A stretch of 20,154 nt of DNA from an uncultured Oscillospiraceae bacterium (GTDB taxonomy: Bacteria > Bacillota > Clostridia > Oscillospirales > Oscillospiraceae). Under the pieces are notes generated by a model that saw only the letters and a program-made list of their open reading frames with translations, had not been told where the DNA came from and searched no databases. The stretch spans positions 1-20,154 of the forward strand of contig CAKUNY010000015.1 in NCBI GenBank assembly GCA_934668605.1. The letters run 5' to 3'. This document shows, piece by piece, positions 7,461-14,817 of this stretch. Position 1 is the first letter of the stretch. Every line of letters starts with the position of its first letter. Position numbers and translations under genes: made by a program.

Positions 7461-8798
7461 TTATGTCGCGCGCCGAAGCGCCTTAGGATAGTGATTTTTG
7501 AGAACCCTGCCGTCGCCCTTCGCCCAGCCGAGGCTCAAGACCTCGACCTGTACCAGCGTCCAGCCCTTTTCCCCGCACGGCAGAACGTCCCCGGCGAGAT
7601 AGCGGCGAATTTCTTCGCTCGCTTCCGAAAACGTTACGGCGTTCGGAAAGGCTTCCTGCCACAGCGCCCACGCGTGCGCGGGCTCGAAGCGGTTTTTGCG
7701 CACCTCGCCGAGCTCAAGCCCCGCGCGCAGAACATGCAGTCCCTTGAGACTTGGCAAGCTTTCGGGCGCGAGATAGACGGTCTGGCCAAATAAAATGGGC
7801 TTCCCTTCCGGCATGGCCGCGCCCGTCTCCCGGCAGAAATCCGAGAGCTCTTTGGGGAGCTTTGCGGCGGGCTCTGATGCGAGATCCGCGCCCGCGCCGT
7901 CCCCCGCCTTATGAAGCACCGCGCAGTAGTGCCCCTCGCCGAGGAGCTTATGCGGCCAGAGACGAAACGTCTTTTCTAACCCCGGCGCGGGATGCTCGAT
8001 CCAGTCCGGCTGGCCTGGCGAGAACCACGGCACGTTTCTTTCTTCCACGGAAAAGTCCGGGTGCGTCTTTAAAAACTCGCTGACGCTTCCCTCGTTTTCC
8101 TCCGGGGAGAACGTGCAGGTGGAGTAGACGAGCCGTCCGCCCGGGCGGAGCATGACGGACGCGGAGTGCAGAATTTCCGCCTGCCGCCGCGCGCACATCC
8201 AAACGGTTTCCTCCGACCAGTCCGTGACGGCGGCCTCTTCCTTTCGGAACATGCCCTCGCCGGAGCACGGCGCGTCGACAAGGATTTTATCAAAGCAGCC
8301 TGCAAACCGCGCCTCCAGCCGCTGCGGATGCTCATTCAGAACCAAGGCGTTCGCGATGCCGAGGCGCTCGATGTTCGACGCGAGAATTTTCGCGCGCTTG
8401 GGATTTATCTCATTGCAGACGAGAATCCCCTGCCCCTGCATCTTCCCTGCCAGCTGCGTGGATTTTCCGCCCGGCGCGGCGCACAGGTCGAGCACCCGCT
8501 CACCCGGCTTCGGGTCAAGCAGCGCTGCGGGCGCCATCGCGCTGGCCTCCTGCAAATAGTAAAGCCCCGCCTCGTGATACGCCGATTTTCCCGGGCGCGT
8601 CTCCGGGTCATAATAATACCCGCAGGACTCCCACGGCACGGGCGTAAGCGAAAATGCGGACAGATCGGGAATCGAATGCCCTTTCAGGGGGTTCAGCCGC
8701 AGCCCGACCGCGCGAGGCCGGGAAAAGCTCGCGGAGAATGCGTCGTAATCTTCTCCCAACAGCCGCCGCATCCGCAATGTAAACTGTTCCGGAATCAA
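7461..8798 (-). CDS. rsmF: RsmF/NOP2-type rRNA (cytosine-C5)-methyltransferase
   Basis: 445 residues. The Rossmann methyltransferase core has the SAM-binding motif LDLCAAPGGKSTQ (103-115), motif IV DAPCSGEGMF with C178, and motif VI STCTFSPEENEG with the catalytic C228; two cysteines are typical of RNA m5C methyltransferases. The N-terminal segment (RPRAVGLRLNPLK) and a C-terminal domain of about 150 residues match the RsmF/YebU branch rather than RsmB, which carries an N-terminal NusB domain. The likely substrate is a cytosine in 16S rRNA; the exact position in this lineage is not shown by sequence. The start is TTG at 8798, with GGGAGGG about 7 bases upstream. It heads the wal operon, 18 bases before walR. 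Confidence 0.9.
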   Translation of the reverse strand: MIPEQFTLRMRRLLGEDYDAFSASFSRPRAVGLRLNPLKGHSIPDLSAFSLTPVPWESCGYYYDPETRPGKSAYHEAGLYYLQEASAMAPAALLDPKPGERVLDLCAAPGGKSTQLAGKMQGQGILVCNEINPKRAKILASNIERLGIANALVLNEHPQRLEARFAGCFDKILVDAPCSGEGMFRKEEAAVTDWSEETVWMCARRQAEILHSASVMLRPGGRLVYSTCTFSPEENEGSVSEFLKTHPDFSVEERNVPWFSPGQPDWIEHPAPGLEKTFRLWPHKLLGEGHYCAVLHKAGDGAGADLASEPAAKLPKELSDFCRETGAAMPEGKPILFGQTVYLAPESLPSLKGLHVLRAGLELGEVRKNRFEPAHAWALWQEAFPNAVTFSEASEEIRRYLAGDVLPCGEKGWTLVQVEVLSLGWAKGDGRVLKNHYPKALRRAT

Positions 8799-8837
8799 GC
8801 CCGTCCCTCCCCGCGTTCGAAATAGTCATACAAATTT

Positions 8838-8866
8838 ATTATACTGCATCCGGCGCAAAATGAAAA
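8838..8866 (-). promoter_or_regulatory. Promoter of rsmF and probably the wal operon
   Basis: Read on the minus strand: TTTTCA (8866-8861), 17-base spacer and a perfect TATAAT (8843-8838), about 40 bases before the rsmF TTG start. It lies between the terminator of the upstream gene (8889-8928) and rsmF, so it is the likely entry point for rsmF-walR-walK-yycH-yycI. Confidence 0.65.
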
Positions 8867-8888
8867 GAACCGATTTTGCCGCGCGCGC

Positions 8889-8928
8889 AAAAAGAGACTG
8901 TAGCGATGTCCTTTTCGCTACAGCCTCT
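8889..8928 (-). terminator. Terminator of the small coiled-coil gene
   Basis: Read on the minus strand: a 14-bp stem (8928-8915 with 8906-8893, one G-U pair), an 8-base loop, then a U tract from the A run at 8889-8893. It lies 15 bases after the stop codon of the coiled-coil gene. Confidence 0.88.
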
Positions 8929-8942
8929 GTGCTGTTTTTATG

Positions 8943-9287
8943 TTACGCGTGCTTCAGCTTCTCGATTTCGCGGCTGTGTTGACGAACGATGGTATGCAGG
9001 AACGCGACCTCTTCCTCCAAATTTTCAAACCGCTCTCTCGGAATCTGCGTTTCCTGCAAGCTCTGAATGCCCTCGGCGAGCAGCTGGAACTTCGGCTCGA
9101 AGTAGGACTCCATCAACGCCGCCGCGCCCTGCATGGTGCGCTGTTCAGATTCCTTGATAGCCCCCATGGTACGTTGCTCGGATTCTTTGAGCTTGGAATC
9201 GATCAGCTGCGATGTCCGCTGCTCGGACTCCTGAAGCTTGGAATCGATCAGCTGTGCAATAGCCTGTAAATCTCTTTCGTCTAACAT
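8943..9287 (-). CDS. Small coiled-coil protein of unknown function
   Basis: 114 residues, highly charged, no signal peptide, membrane segment or cysteine. The N-terminal half holds tandem repeats: IDSKLQESEQRT (14-25), IDSKLKESEQRT (29-40) and a shortened AIKESEQRT (43-51). The first two are 15 residues apart, and their DNA is also nearly identical 45 bases apart. The C-terminal half (about 80-112, with LEEEVAFLHTIVRQHSREIEKL) is a heptad-patterned coiled coil. The gene has a perfect-consensus promoter, a GAGGTGA ribosome site and a strong terminator, so it is a monocistronic, probably abundant product. I do not recognise the family. A cytosolic oligomeric scaffold would fit, but that is a guess. 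Confidence 0.8.
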   Translation of the reverse strand: MLDERDLQAIAQLIDSKLQESEQRTSQLIDSKLKESEQRTMGAIKESEQRTMQGAAALMESYFEPKFQLLAEGIQSLQETQIPRERFENLEEEVAFLHTIVRQHSREIEKLKHA

Positions 9288-9308
9288 GTTCTCTCACCTC
9301 ATGCTTCC

Positions 9309-9336
9309 ATTATACGGCTTTTTCGGCGGTTGTCAA
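9309..9336 (-). promoter_or_regulatory. Perfect-consensus promoter of the coiled-coil gene
   Basis: Read on the minus strand: TTGACA (9336-9331), 16-base spacer, TATAAT (9314-9309). Both hexamers are exact sigma-A consensus. The predicted transcript start is near 9302, leaving a short leader with the GAGGTGA ribosome site. Confidence 0.88.
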
Positions 9337-9366
9337 TCCGCTTCCGCGCGATTTCCCAACCGGGCT

Positions 9367-9474
9367 CGTAGGGGGCGATTGAGCACATCGCCCCATTGGG
9401 AAGTTACGAATTCGCCGGGGATCTCTGTATCATCGGATTTACGCACCGGGTCGATGTGGGCATCGACCCCTACG
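9367..9474 (+). repeat. Dispersed palindromic element, copy B
   Basis: 108 bp. The right arm (9448-9474) is identical over 27 bases to that of copy C and differs from copy A at one inner base. The left arm (9367-9394) starts CGTAGGGGGCGAT but is diverged in the middle (TTGAG in place of GCC), so its hairpin has an internal bulge. The core has ATTGGG and GAATTCGCC as in A and C. It lies 50 bases past the stop of the SLH protein gene and about 30 bases upstream of the coiled-coil gene promoter. Confidence 0.88.
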
Positions 9475-9524
9475 CAAATTTGGAAAATTTCCGAAAATCC
9501 GTCCGTACGCGCGTTCCGGGAAAT

Positions 9525-11066
9525 TTACCGGGTAAAGAATCGATGAAGCATGGCCGCGGCCTCGGCTCTGGTGGTTCCATCCTGCGGGTTCAGGCGGAAG
9601 TTATCGCCGCGCAAAATCGCCTCGGCGGCTGCCCACTGCACGGCGGGAAGCGCCGTCTCGCTTACTGCGCCCGCGTCCGTATAGCGGGAGAGGTCGGCGC
9701 GCTCGATGGCCTGCTTGCCGAGGTACTGCGCGTAACGATACAAAATCAGCGCGAACTCTTCGCGGGAGATGGCCTCCTCGGGGTTTTTCCCATCGGAAAT
9801 GCCGTTTTTCGCCGCCCAGTCGCAGCCTGTCTGATACCACGGGGTGCCCTTGGTATGGACCCCGTCGTGCCGCGCGAGGATGGTCAGCAGCATGCCGCGC
9901 GTGAAGCTATCCTTGGGCGAAAACTTGTCGTAGGCCGTGCCGGTGATCAACCCCCGGTCGTAGGCGTACATTACATCGTTATAGAACCAGTCAATCGCGC
10001 GCACGTCGCGGAAGGGGTTGTCGTCCCCTGCCAGCAGAAGCGCGCCCGCCGCCAGCGCGGGGAACGAATCCGTCTCTTCGGGTTCCTCCGGCGCTTTTTC
10101 CCAGCGCGCATTGAGCGTGATCGTCCGATCCTGCTGCACTTTGATCATGTCAACGTTCCATTTTTGATCAAACATAAACGACGTTCCGCCAACCGAATCT
10201 GTGTACCAGCCGGTGAGGACGTAGCCGTCTTTTGTGGGGAGGGGCTTCGGCGGGGCAATGAGCGCTAAATGCTCAGGCGTACGATTTGCGACGGCTTTTG
10301 CCGTGACAGTTTCCGAGGTGCCGCCGTTTGCGTTAAAAATGCCGCCGTTGGCGTGAAAAATTACGTTCATGCTTACCGTGCCCTCGGCAAACTGAGACGC
10401 CACGCTGGTATCGAAGAACATGCCCGCCCAAATATTGTTCGTGCTTCCGTTGCTACCAGCGGCCTGTACATTTTTGTAAAAAACACCGCCAAATACATTG
10501 CTCTGGCCGGCTCCGCAGAGAAACTTTGCGTCTTCGTGGAACACGCCGCCATATACAGTTGCGCTGTTGCACCCCGCAGTGTTTACCGTGTTGTAAAACG
10601 TCCCGCCATTGACCACAACCGCGTCGGTACTGCTGCGCGTTGTTATTTTCCCGTAAAAGGAGCCGCCATAAATGTAGCAGTCATCATCCGGCACGAGCAT
10701 GACTTTTTGCAGGAACTTCGCATCGCCGCTGATGGATCCGTTCAGCTCTGCCAGGCAGTTAATCGTACCTCCGCCGGTCAGGTTTGTCTCCTTTCTGTTA
10801 TGAACTACCAGTTGTCCGCCGGAGATGGTGTGCCCGGCCATATCGATTGTGACCTTGTTAGTGTAATAGGGAATTGTCAGCGTCTCATTTTTGCCGAGCG
10901 TAATGTCGCCGGTCAGTGTGATGTGCGGTGCTTTTTTATCGAGCAAGCTTTGCAGTTCTTCCGCCGTACCGGCTGTGTTCGCGTCGTCCGCCAGCGCGAC
11001 GGTCGGCAGCAGCGAGAGCGCCAGCGCGAGAAGCAGCAGGGCGCAGAGCAGTCGTTTTTTCATCAT
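9525..11066 (-). CDS. Secreted SLH-anchored beta-solenoid surface protein
   Basis: 513 residues. A signal peptide (1-26, cleavage after ALA) is followed by a predicted beta-solenoid. From residue 131 the motif (V/I)xGG(S/T/V)F recurs close to every 20 residues: YIYGGSFYG 131, VVNGGTFYN 151, VYGGVFHED 171, VFGGVFYKN 191, IWAGMFFD 212. Next is one InlB-type repeat (about 233-323; FHANGG, GYVLTGWYTD, LNARW), a short acidic linker, and three SLH domains (about 349-400, 406-450, 461-513; FTRGMLLTILAR, ISREEFALILYRYA, TTRAEAAAMLHRF). SLH domains bind secondary cell-wall polymers, so the protein is held on the cell surface; the solenoid may bind a ligand or glycan. GGAGGAC precedes the tandem ATGATG; either could be used. 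No enzyme active site is evident. Confidence 0.9.
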   Translation of the reverse strand: MMKKRLLCALLLLALALSLLPTVALADDANTAGTAEELQSLLDKKAPHITLTGDITLGKNETLTIPYYTNKVTIDMAGHTISGGQLVVHNRKETNLTGGGTINCLAELNGSISGDAKFLQKVMLVPDDDCYIYGGSFYGKITTRSSTDAVVVNGGTFYNTVNTAGCNSATVYGGVFHEDAKFLCGAGQSNVFGGVFYKNVQAAGSNGSTNNIWAGMFFDTSVASQFAEGTVSMNVIFHANGGIFNANGGTSETVTAKAVANRTPEHLALIAPPKPLPTKDGYVLTGWYTDSVGGTSFMFDQKWNVDMIKVQQDRTITLNARWEKAPEEPEETDSFPALAAGALLLAGDDNPFRDVRAIDWFYNDVMYAYDRGLITGTAYDKFSPKDSFTRGMLLTILARHDGVHTKGTPWYQTGCDWAAKNGISDGKNPEEAISREEFALILYRYAQYLGKQAIERADLSRYTDAGAVSETALPAVQWAAAEAILRGDNFRLNPQDGTTRAEAAAMLHRFFTR

Positions 11067-11110
11067 ACAGAGTCCTCCATTTTTGATTGGTTGGGTTCGG
11101 TTTGGTGTAC

Positions 11111-11128
11111 GTTGGCATGTGTGCCAAC
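11111..11128 (-). promoter_or_regulatory. Palindrome at the SLH-gene promoter, possible operator
   Basis: GTTGGCATGTGTGCCAAC is a perfect 7-bp inverted repeat with a 4-base centre. It lies directly between the -10 box (11134-11129) and the expected transcript start near 11122, where a repressor would block transcription. As RNA it could also be a 5' hairpin. Confidence 0.4.
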
Positions 11129-11157
11129 AGTATAGCAGAAAAGCGGTGGGCGCACAA
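11129..11157 (-). promoter_or_regulatory. Probable promoter of the SLH protein gene
   Basis: Read on the minus strand: TTGTGC (11157-11152), 17-base spacer, TATACT (11134-11129). The -10 is good and the -35 matches only TTG, so an activator may be needed. The leader to the ATG is about 55 bases. Confidence 0.5.
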
Positions 11158-11200
11158 TAGCTTTGCGGAAATTTTTAAGATTTTCCCGTTACAGAAACAT

Positions 11201-11227
11201 GAGCCCCCGCGCAAAAAGCGGGAGCCC
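11201..11227 (-). terminator. Hairpin after metF, weak terminator
   Basis: Minus-strand 10-bp stem (11227-11218 with 11210-11201, two G-U pairs) and a 7-base loop, 17 bases after the metF stop. There is no proper U tract after it, so it may be a processing or stability hairpin and not an efficient terminator. Confidence 0.45.
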
Positions 11228-11244
11228 ATTTGTAAGATGCGTAT

Positions 11245-12168
11245 TCAGATGGTGATACCGGCCAGATCGAGGATCGTGGGAACATTCTTCTCGGCGCCGA
11301 TGGCCATGATGTGCACGCCGTCGCACAGGTGTTCTTCCTTGATCTTTGCGATCATCTCGGCGGCCATTTCCATGCCGAGCTTCATCGGAAGACCCTTCAC
11401 GCCCTTGGCCTTGCCCTCCTCGGCGGCGGCTGCCAGACGGTCGATCATCTCCTGCGGCACGGCGATGCCGGGCACGTTTTCGTTCATGTACCGCGCCATA
11501 CCCGCGGACTTGAGCGGGATGATACCGGCCATGACGTGGGTTTTGATGCCCGCCGCGTCGACCTGCTCCAAAAAGCGCTTAAAAGCGTCCAGATCAAAAA
11601 TGCCCTGCGTCTGCACGAAAGCAGCGCCTGCCTCCACCTTCTGGCGGAGCTTGTTGATCTGAAGGAAAATCGGGTCGTAAACCGGGGTGACGGATGCGCC
11701 CTTGTAGAGCTTCGGCGCGCCGCCCGCGATTTCGTTGCCGCCGCAGTCGCAGTTCGTTTCTTCCATGCGCGAGAGCATGTTCAAAATGCCAACGGAATCC
11801 AGATCATACACCGGCTTTGCGTCCTTGCAGTCGCCGACGACGGGATGGTCACCCGTGAGCGCGAGAACGGAATCAATGCCGAAGCTTGCCGCAGAAAGAA
11901 CGTCTGCCATAATGGCCATGCGGTTGCGGTCGCGGCCGGTCATCTGGAGGATCGGCTCCACGCCCGCGTTTTTAAGCGCGATGCAAAGGCCAAGGCTGGA
12001 CGCTTTCAGGGATGCGGACTGCATGTCCGTGACGTTCACGGCGTGAACCTTGGGAGCCAGAAGCTTTCCGGCCTCCAGCTGCTCGGTAAAATCATAGCCC
12101 TTCGGGGGCGCCATCTCGGCGGTTACGCCGAACTTGCCGGTTTCAAGTGCTTCTTTTAATCTGCTCAT
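11245..12168 (-). CDS. metF: 5,10-methylenetetrahydrofolate reductase, MetF subunit
   Basis: 307 residues, a TIM-barrel flavoprotein of normal length. It reduces 5,10-methylene-THF to 5-methyl-THF. The family general acid is E18 in TAEMAPPKG; QMTGRDRNR (75-83) and LALTGDHP (103-109, D107) are the conserved folate/flavin-site loops. The ATG overlaps the end of metV by 4 bases, so the two are translationally coupled. Pairing with MetV, not a stand-alone E. coli-type MetF, is the arrangement found in acetogens such as Moorella and Acetobacterium, where the electron donor is not simply NADH. Here it may serve a Wood-Ljungdahl methyl branch or methionine supply; no other pathway gene is in view. 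Confidence 0.93.
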   Translation of the reverse strand: MSRLKEALETGKFGVTAEMAPPKGYDFTEQLEAGKLLAPKVHAVNVTDMQSASLKASSLGLCIALKNAGVEPILQMTGRDRNRMAIMADVLSAASFGIDSVLALTGDHPVVGDCKDAKPVYDLDSVGILNMLSRMEETNCDCGGNEIAGGAPKLYKGASVTPVYDPIFLQINKLRQKVEAGAAFVQTQGIFDLDAFKRFLEQVDAAGIKTHVMAGIIPLKSAGMARYMNENVPGIAVPQEMIDRLAAAAEEGKAKGVKGLPMKLGMEMAAEMIAKIKEEHLCDGVHIMAIGAEKNVPTILDLAGITI

Positions 12169-12818
12169 GCCTTCTTCCCCCTCTGGTTGATCGTTCTCGG
12201 ATACGCGACCTTCTCATAGCCCTTATCCGGCCGGGTCATCGACAGCTTGTCGAGCTGGCCGAGCTGCTCGAGGCGCTTGTAGATCTGGATCCACGCACAG
12301 TCGTTTTCGGGGTTGACCTCGCACTTGCCGTTCTTCTGGCCGCCGCAGGGGCCGTTGACAAGGCTCTTGGCGCACTGGGTGATGGGACAGATACCGCCCG
12401 TCGTGCCGAGCACGCAGTCGCCGCACATCTTGCACGCTTCCTCCCAGATACCTACGCGCGCGACCTCGCCGAGGAACATGGTGTTGTTGGCGGGATAGAC
12501 GGGGATACCGGCGCAGTTTTTCGCGATGGTCTGTACGCCGTCGCCGCAGGACATGCAGACGATGCACTCCGGCGCGGCAGTCGAGATGGCCTTGCACTTG
12601 GCGCGCACGCCGAGCTTCATGCAGCACGCGTCGGCAACGTCGGTGACGACGACGGTCTTGCCCGCTTCTTCCAGGGTCTTCTTCATCGCCTCGACCTCGG
12701 GCGCGCCGCCGGTCTGGCAGGTGGACGCGCACAGGCCGCAGCCAATGACCGCGACGGTTTTCGCGTCGCCGACCATTGCCAGAACCTCTTCCAGAGGCTT
12801 TTTCTGTGTAATAATCAT
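12165..12818 (-). CDS. metV: MetV, iron-sulfur partner subunit of methylene-THF reductase
   Basis: 217 residues with 18 cysteines. It matches the stand-alone MTHFR C-terminal domain family (MetV). The N-terminal half has C27-x2-C30-x3-C34 (GCGLCASTC), C65/C66, C75 and a C85-x2-C88-x2-C91 cluster; the C-terminal half has C129-x2-C132-x2-C135, then C144, C149, C158, C166 and C174. The spacing fits Fe-S cluster binding. In acetogens MetV passes electrons to the flavin of MetF. AAGGAGTT about 9 bases before the ATG supports the start. It is first in the metV-metF operon under a good promoter, and its stop overlaps the metF start. The number and type of clusters cannot be read from sequence. Confidence 0.9.
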   Translation of the reverse strand: MIITQKKPLEEVLAMVGDAKTVAVIGCGLCASTCQTGGAPEVEAMKKTLEEAGKTVVVTDVADACCMKLGVRAKCKAISTAAPECIVCMSCGDGVQTIAKNCAGIPVYPANNTMFLGEVARVGIWEEACKMCGDCVLGTTGGICPITQCAKSLVNGPCGGQKNGKCEVNPENDCAWIQIYKRLEQLGQLDKLSMTRPDKGYEKVAYPRTINQRGKKA

Positions 12819-12888
12819 AATAGATGTAACTCCTTATTCTTATCTCTGCGCGCCGCACGTGCTGCCCGCGTCCGGACGGCGCACCCTA

Positions 12889-12917
12889 ATCATATCGTAT
12901 TTTTTGGTGGAAATCAA
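12889..12917 (-). promoter_or_regulatory. Promoter of the metVF operon
   Basis: Read on the minus strand: TTGATT (12917-12912), 17-base spacer, TATGAT (12894-12889). The expected transcript starts near 12882 with GCGCCG, which can pair with CGGCGC at 12855-12850 to form a GC-rich hairpin at the very 5' end; the leader before the ATG is about 64 bases. Confidence 0.72.
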
Positions 12918-13010
12918 CGGGTGTTCCGCCCAGAAAACGGGGGCGCTCTTTGTATTTTTCACCGAATTGCACCCCTGCCGGGATTTACGCGTTACGATTT
13001 GCGCGGACGG

Positions 13011-13039
13011 TTGCAATTTCGCGCATTTTGTGGTATTTT
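13011..13039 (+). promoter_or_regulatory. Possible promoter of the DUF2207 gene
   Basis: TTGCAA at 13011-13016, a 17-base spacer and TATTTT at 13034-13039. It is divergent from the metVF promoter and would start the transcript near 13046, about 36 bases before the proposed GTG. Confidence 0.45.
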
Positions 13040-13081
13040 GTTACCGAATACACCAAATGTGATGAAGACACCGAATGTGAG

Positions 13082-14764
13082 GTGGAGAAGACGAAACGGA
13101 TTATCACGCTTTTCCTGGCGGTCTTGTGCGCGCTGGCGCTGTGCGTGACGGCGAGCGCGGCGGATACGACCGTCATTACCGATATGAAGACCGACTGCAT
13201 GGTAGACGCGGCGGGCAACTGCCAGATCACGCAGACCGTGACCATCGACATCGCGGGCACGGAGGACACGATCGAGCTTCCGCTGGCAGCGGGCGCAAAG
13301 CGCATCAGCGTCGCGGGCTACAAATATAAAAAGACGACGCAGGACGGCTACACGGTGCTCGTTCTTTCGTCAAACGGCGGCTTCGCCGGAAGCAGAACCT
13401 TCACCATCGGCTACACGCTCTCCGGCCTCGTCTCCGAGCAGGACAAGGCGCAGACTCTGACGCTGCCGCTGCTCGCGCCCAAGTGGAACTGGCCGATCAA
13501 CAATTACGATTTTACCATCACCCTCCCCGCCGCCTTTGACGGCTATCCCGCCTTTACGAGCGGGTACTACGGCGATGTGATCGAGGACTACATGAACTTC
13601 ACCGTCCGCGAGGGGATGATCGGCGGCACGATCTCAACGGCGCTCAAAGACCACGAATCGCTGACGATGACGCTTAATGTGGGCGAGGGGTACTTCGCGG
13701 GCAGATATGCCAGCTGGTCTTCCGGCTGGGTGGAGACGGCGCTTGTGATCGTGTTCAGCGTTCTGGCGCTGCTTTACTGGGCGCTGACGCTTCGCTCCAA
13801 GCCTCTTCGGGTATCGAGCCGCACGGCGCCTCCGGACGCGGTGGCTCCGAGCGATCTTCCCTACCTGCTCGCGGGCGGCGCGCCGGACTTCAATATGCTC
13901 ATCTGCCACTGGGCGGCCTTGGGCTACCTCACGATCGAGATGGACGAAAAGGGGCACGTGCTTCTGCACCGGCAGGTCATCATGGGCAACGAGCGCAAGC
14001 GGCTGGAATACAAGATCTTCTCGGCGCTTTTCGCCCGGGGCGAGATCTGCGACGGCGCGAGCCTGGTTTACAAGAAGACCGCCCAGCAGGCCATGCGCGC
14101 CATCGCGCGTTACTGGGACAGGCGGCTCTACGCGAAAACGAGCGGCAACACGCGCATCATGAAGGCGCTGTGCGCGCTGGCGATGGCGGTCGCGTCGCTG
14201 GCTGTGATGAGCCAGATCCTGCCCACCATGCCCGCGCGGGGACTGGTTCTGGCGCTGTGCATGGTCGCGGGGCTGTTTCTGAGCCTGATCGTCGCGCGCA
14301 TCTGGCGGTTTTTCTATCTGGGAAATATTCCGGGGATGATCTTATCGGCGCTCTGCGCGCTGGTATTATTGGTGGCCGGGCAGCTGTCCGGAAGCGGGCT
14401 TCCGATGCTGGCTGCGGTTGTGATGAGCTTTCTCAGCGGCTATCTCACGCTTCACGGCGGGCGGCGCACCGAGCTCGGCACGCAGCTCATCTCGCAGAGC
14501 CTCGGCTTCCGGAAGGGGCTCGAGAAGATCTCCGCGCGGCACATGGAAATGCTGTTATCGCGCGACGGGCAGTATTTTTATAAGCTGCTTCCCTACGCGA
14601 TGGCCATCGGCCTTGGGCAGGAGCTCGCCCGCCGCCTCGGAAGCACCGAGCTCGAGCCCTGTGAGTGGTACGTCACGCGCGTCCCTGCCGCAAGAACGGG
14701 AATGGAGTTCTATAACCAGCTACGTCCCGCGCTCGAAATGCTGGAGCTTTCCATCAAGAAATAA
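13082..14764 (+). CDS. DUF2207 family membrane protein
   Basis: 560 residues from the proposed GTG at 13082. A signal peptide (about 1-26, KRIITLFLAVLCALALCV then TASA) leads into a beta-rich extracytoplasmic DUF2207 domain (about 28-215). A membrane helix follows at about 217-238, a cytoplasmic region containing a winged-helix-like stretch (DFNMLICHWAALGYLTIEM), four further helices (about 360-380, 387-408, 418-437, 440-458), and a conserved tail with KLLPYAMAIGLG. The family is widespread in Firmicutes and has no known biochemical function. The frame is open further upstream to an ATG at 12950, but that would put a long non-hydrophobic stretch before the signal peptide and start before the likely promoter. 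No clear ribosome site precedes the GTG, so the exact start is uncertain. It is a single gene, divergent from metVF. Confidence 0.8.
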   Translation: MEKTKRIITLFLAVLCALALCVTASAADTTVITDMKTDCMVDAAGNCQITQTVTIDIAGTEDTIELPLAAGAKRISVAGYKYKKTTQDGYTVLVLSSNGGFAGSRTFTIGYTLSGLVSEQDKAQTLTLPLLAPKWNWPINNYDFTITLPAAFDGYPAFTSGYYGDVIEDYMNFTVREGMIGGTISTALKDHESLTMTLNVGEGYFAGRYASWSSGWVETALVIVFSVLALLYWALTLRSKPLRVSSRTAPPDAVAPSDLPYLLAGGAPDFNMLICHWAALGYLTIEMDEKGHVLLHRQVIMGNERKRLEYKIFSALFARGEICDGASLVYKKTAQQAMRAIARYWDRRLYAKTSGNTRIMKALCALAMAVASLAVMSQILPTMPARGLVLALCMVAGLFLSLIVARIWRFFYLGNIPGMILSALCALVLLVAGQLSGSGLPMLAAVVMSFLSGYLTLHGGRRTELGTQLISQSLGFRKGLEKISARHMEMLLSRDGQYFYKLLPYAMAIGLGQELARRLGSTELEPCEWYVTRVPAARTGMEFYNQLRPALEMLELSIKK

Positions 14765-14817
14765 CGCACCGAAAACGTGAACGTTTCCCGAAAAATGCGG
14801 GAACGCCCCTGAAATTG

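Noticed and set aside
12950..13081. Upstream in-frame ATG at 12950 for the DUF2207 protein
   Set aside because: It would add 44 residues before the signal peptide and begin upstream of the only plausible promoter; no ribosome site is seen.
12147..13148. A 333-codon plus-strand open frame
   Set aside because: It is antisense to metV and its promoter; MetV has clear cysteine motifs and a ribosome site.
14765..14817. Hairpin after DUF2207 (14782-14790 with 14798-14805) as its terminator
   Set aside because: The 8-bp bulged stem lacks a U tract; the much stronger hairpin at 14952-14983 is the better terminator.
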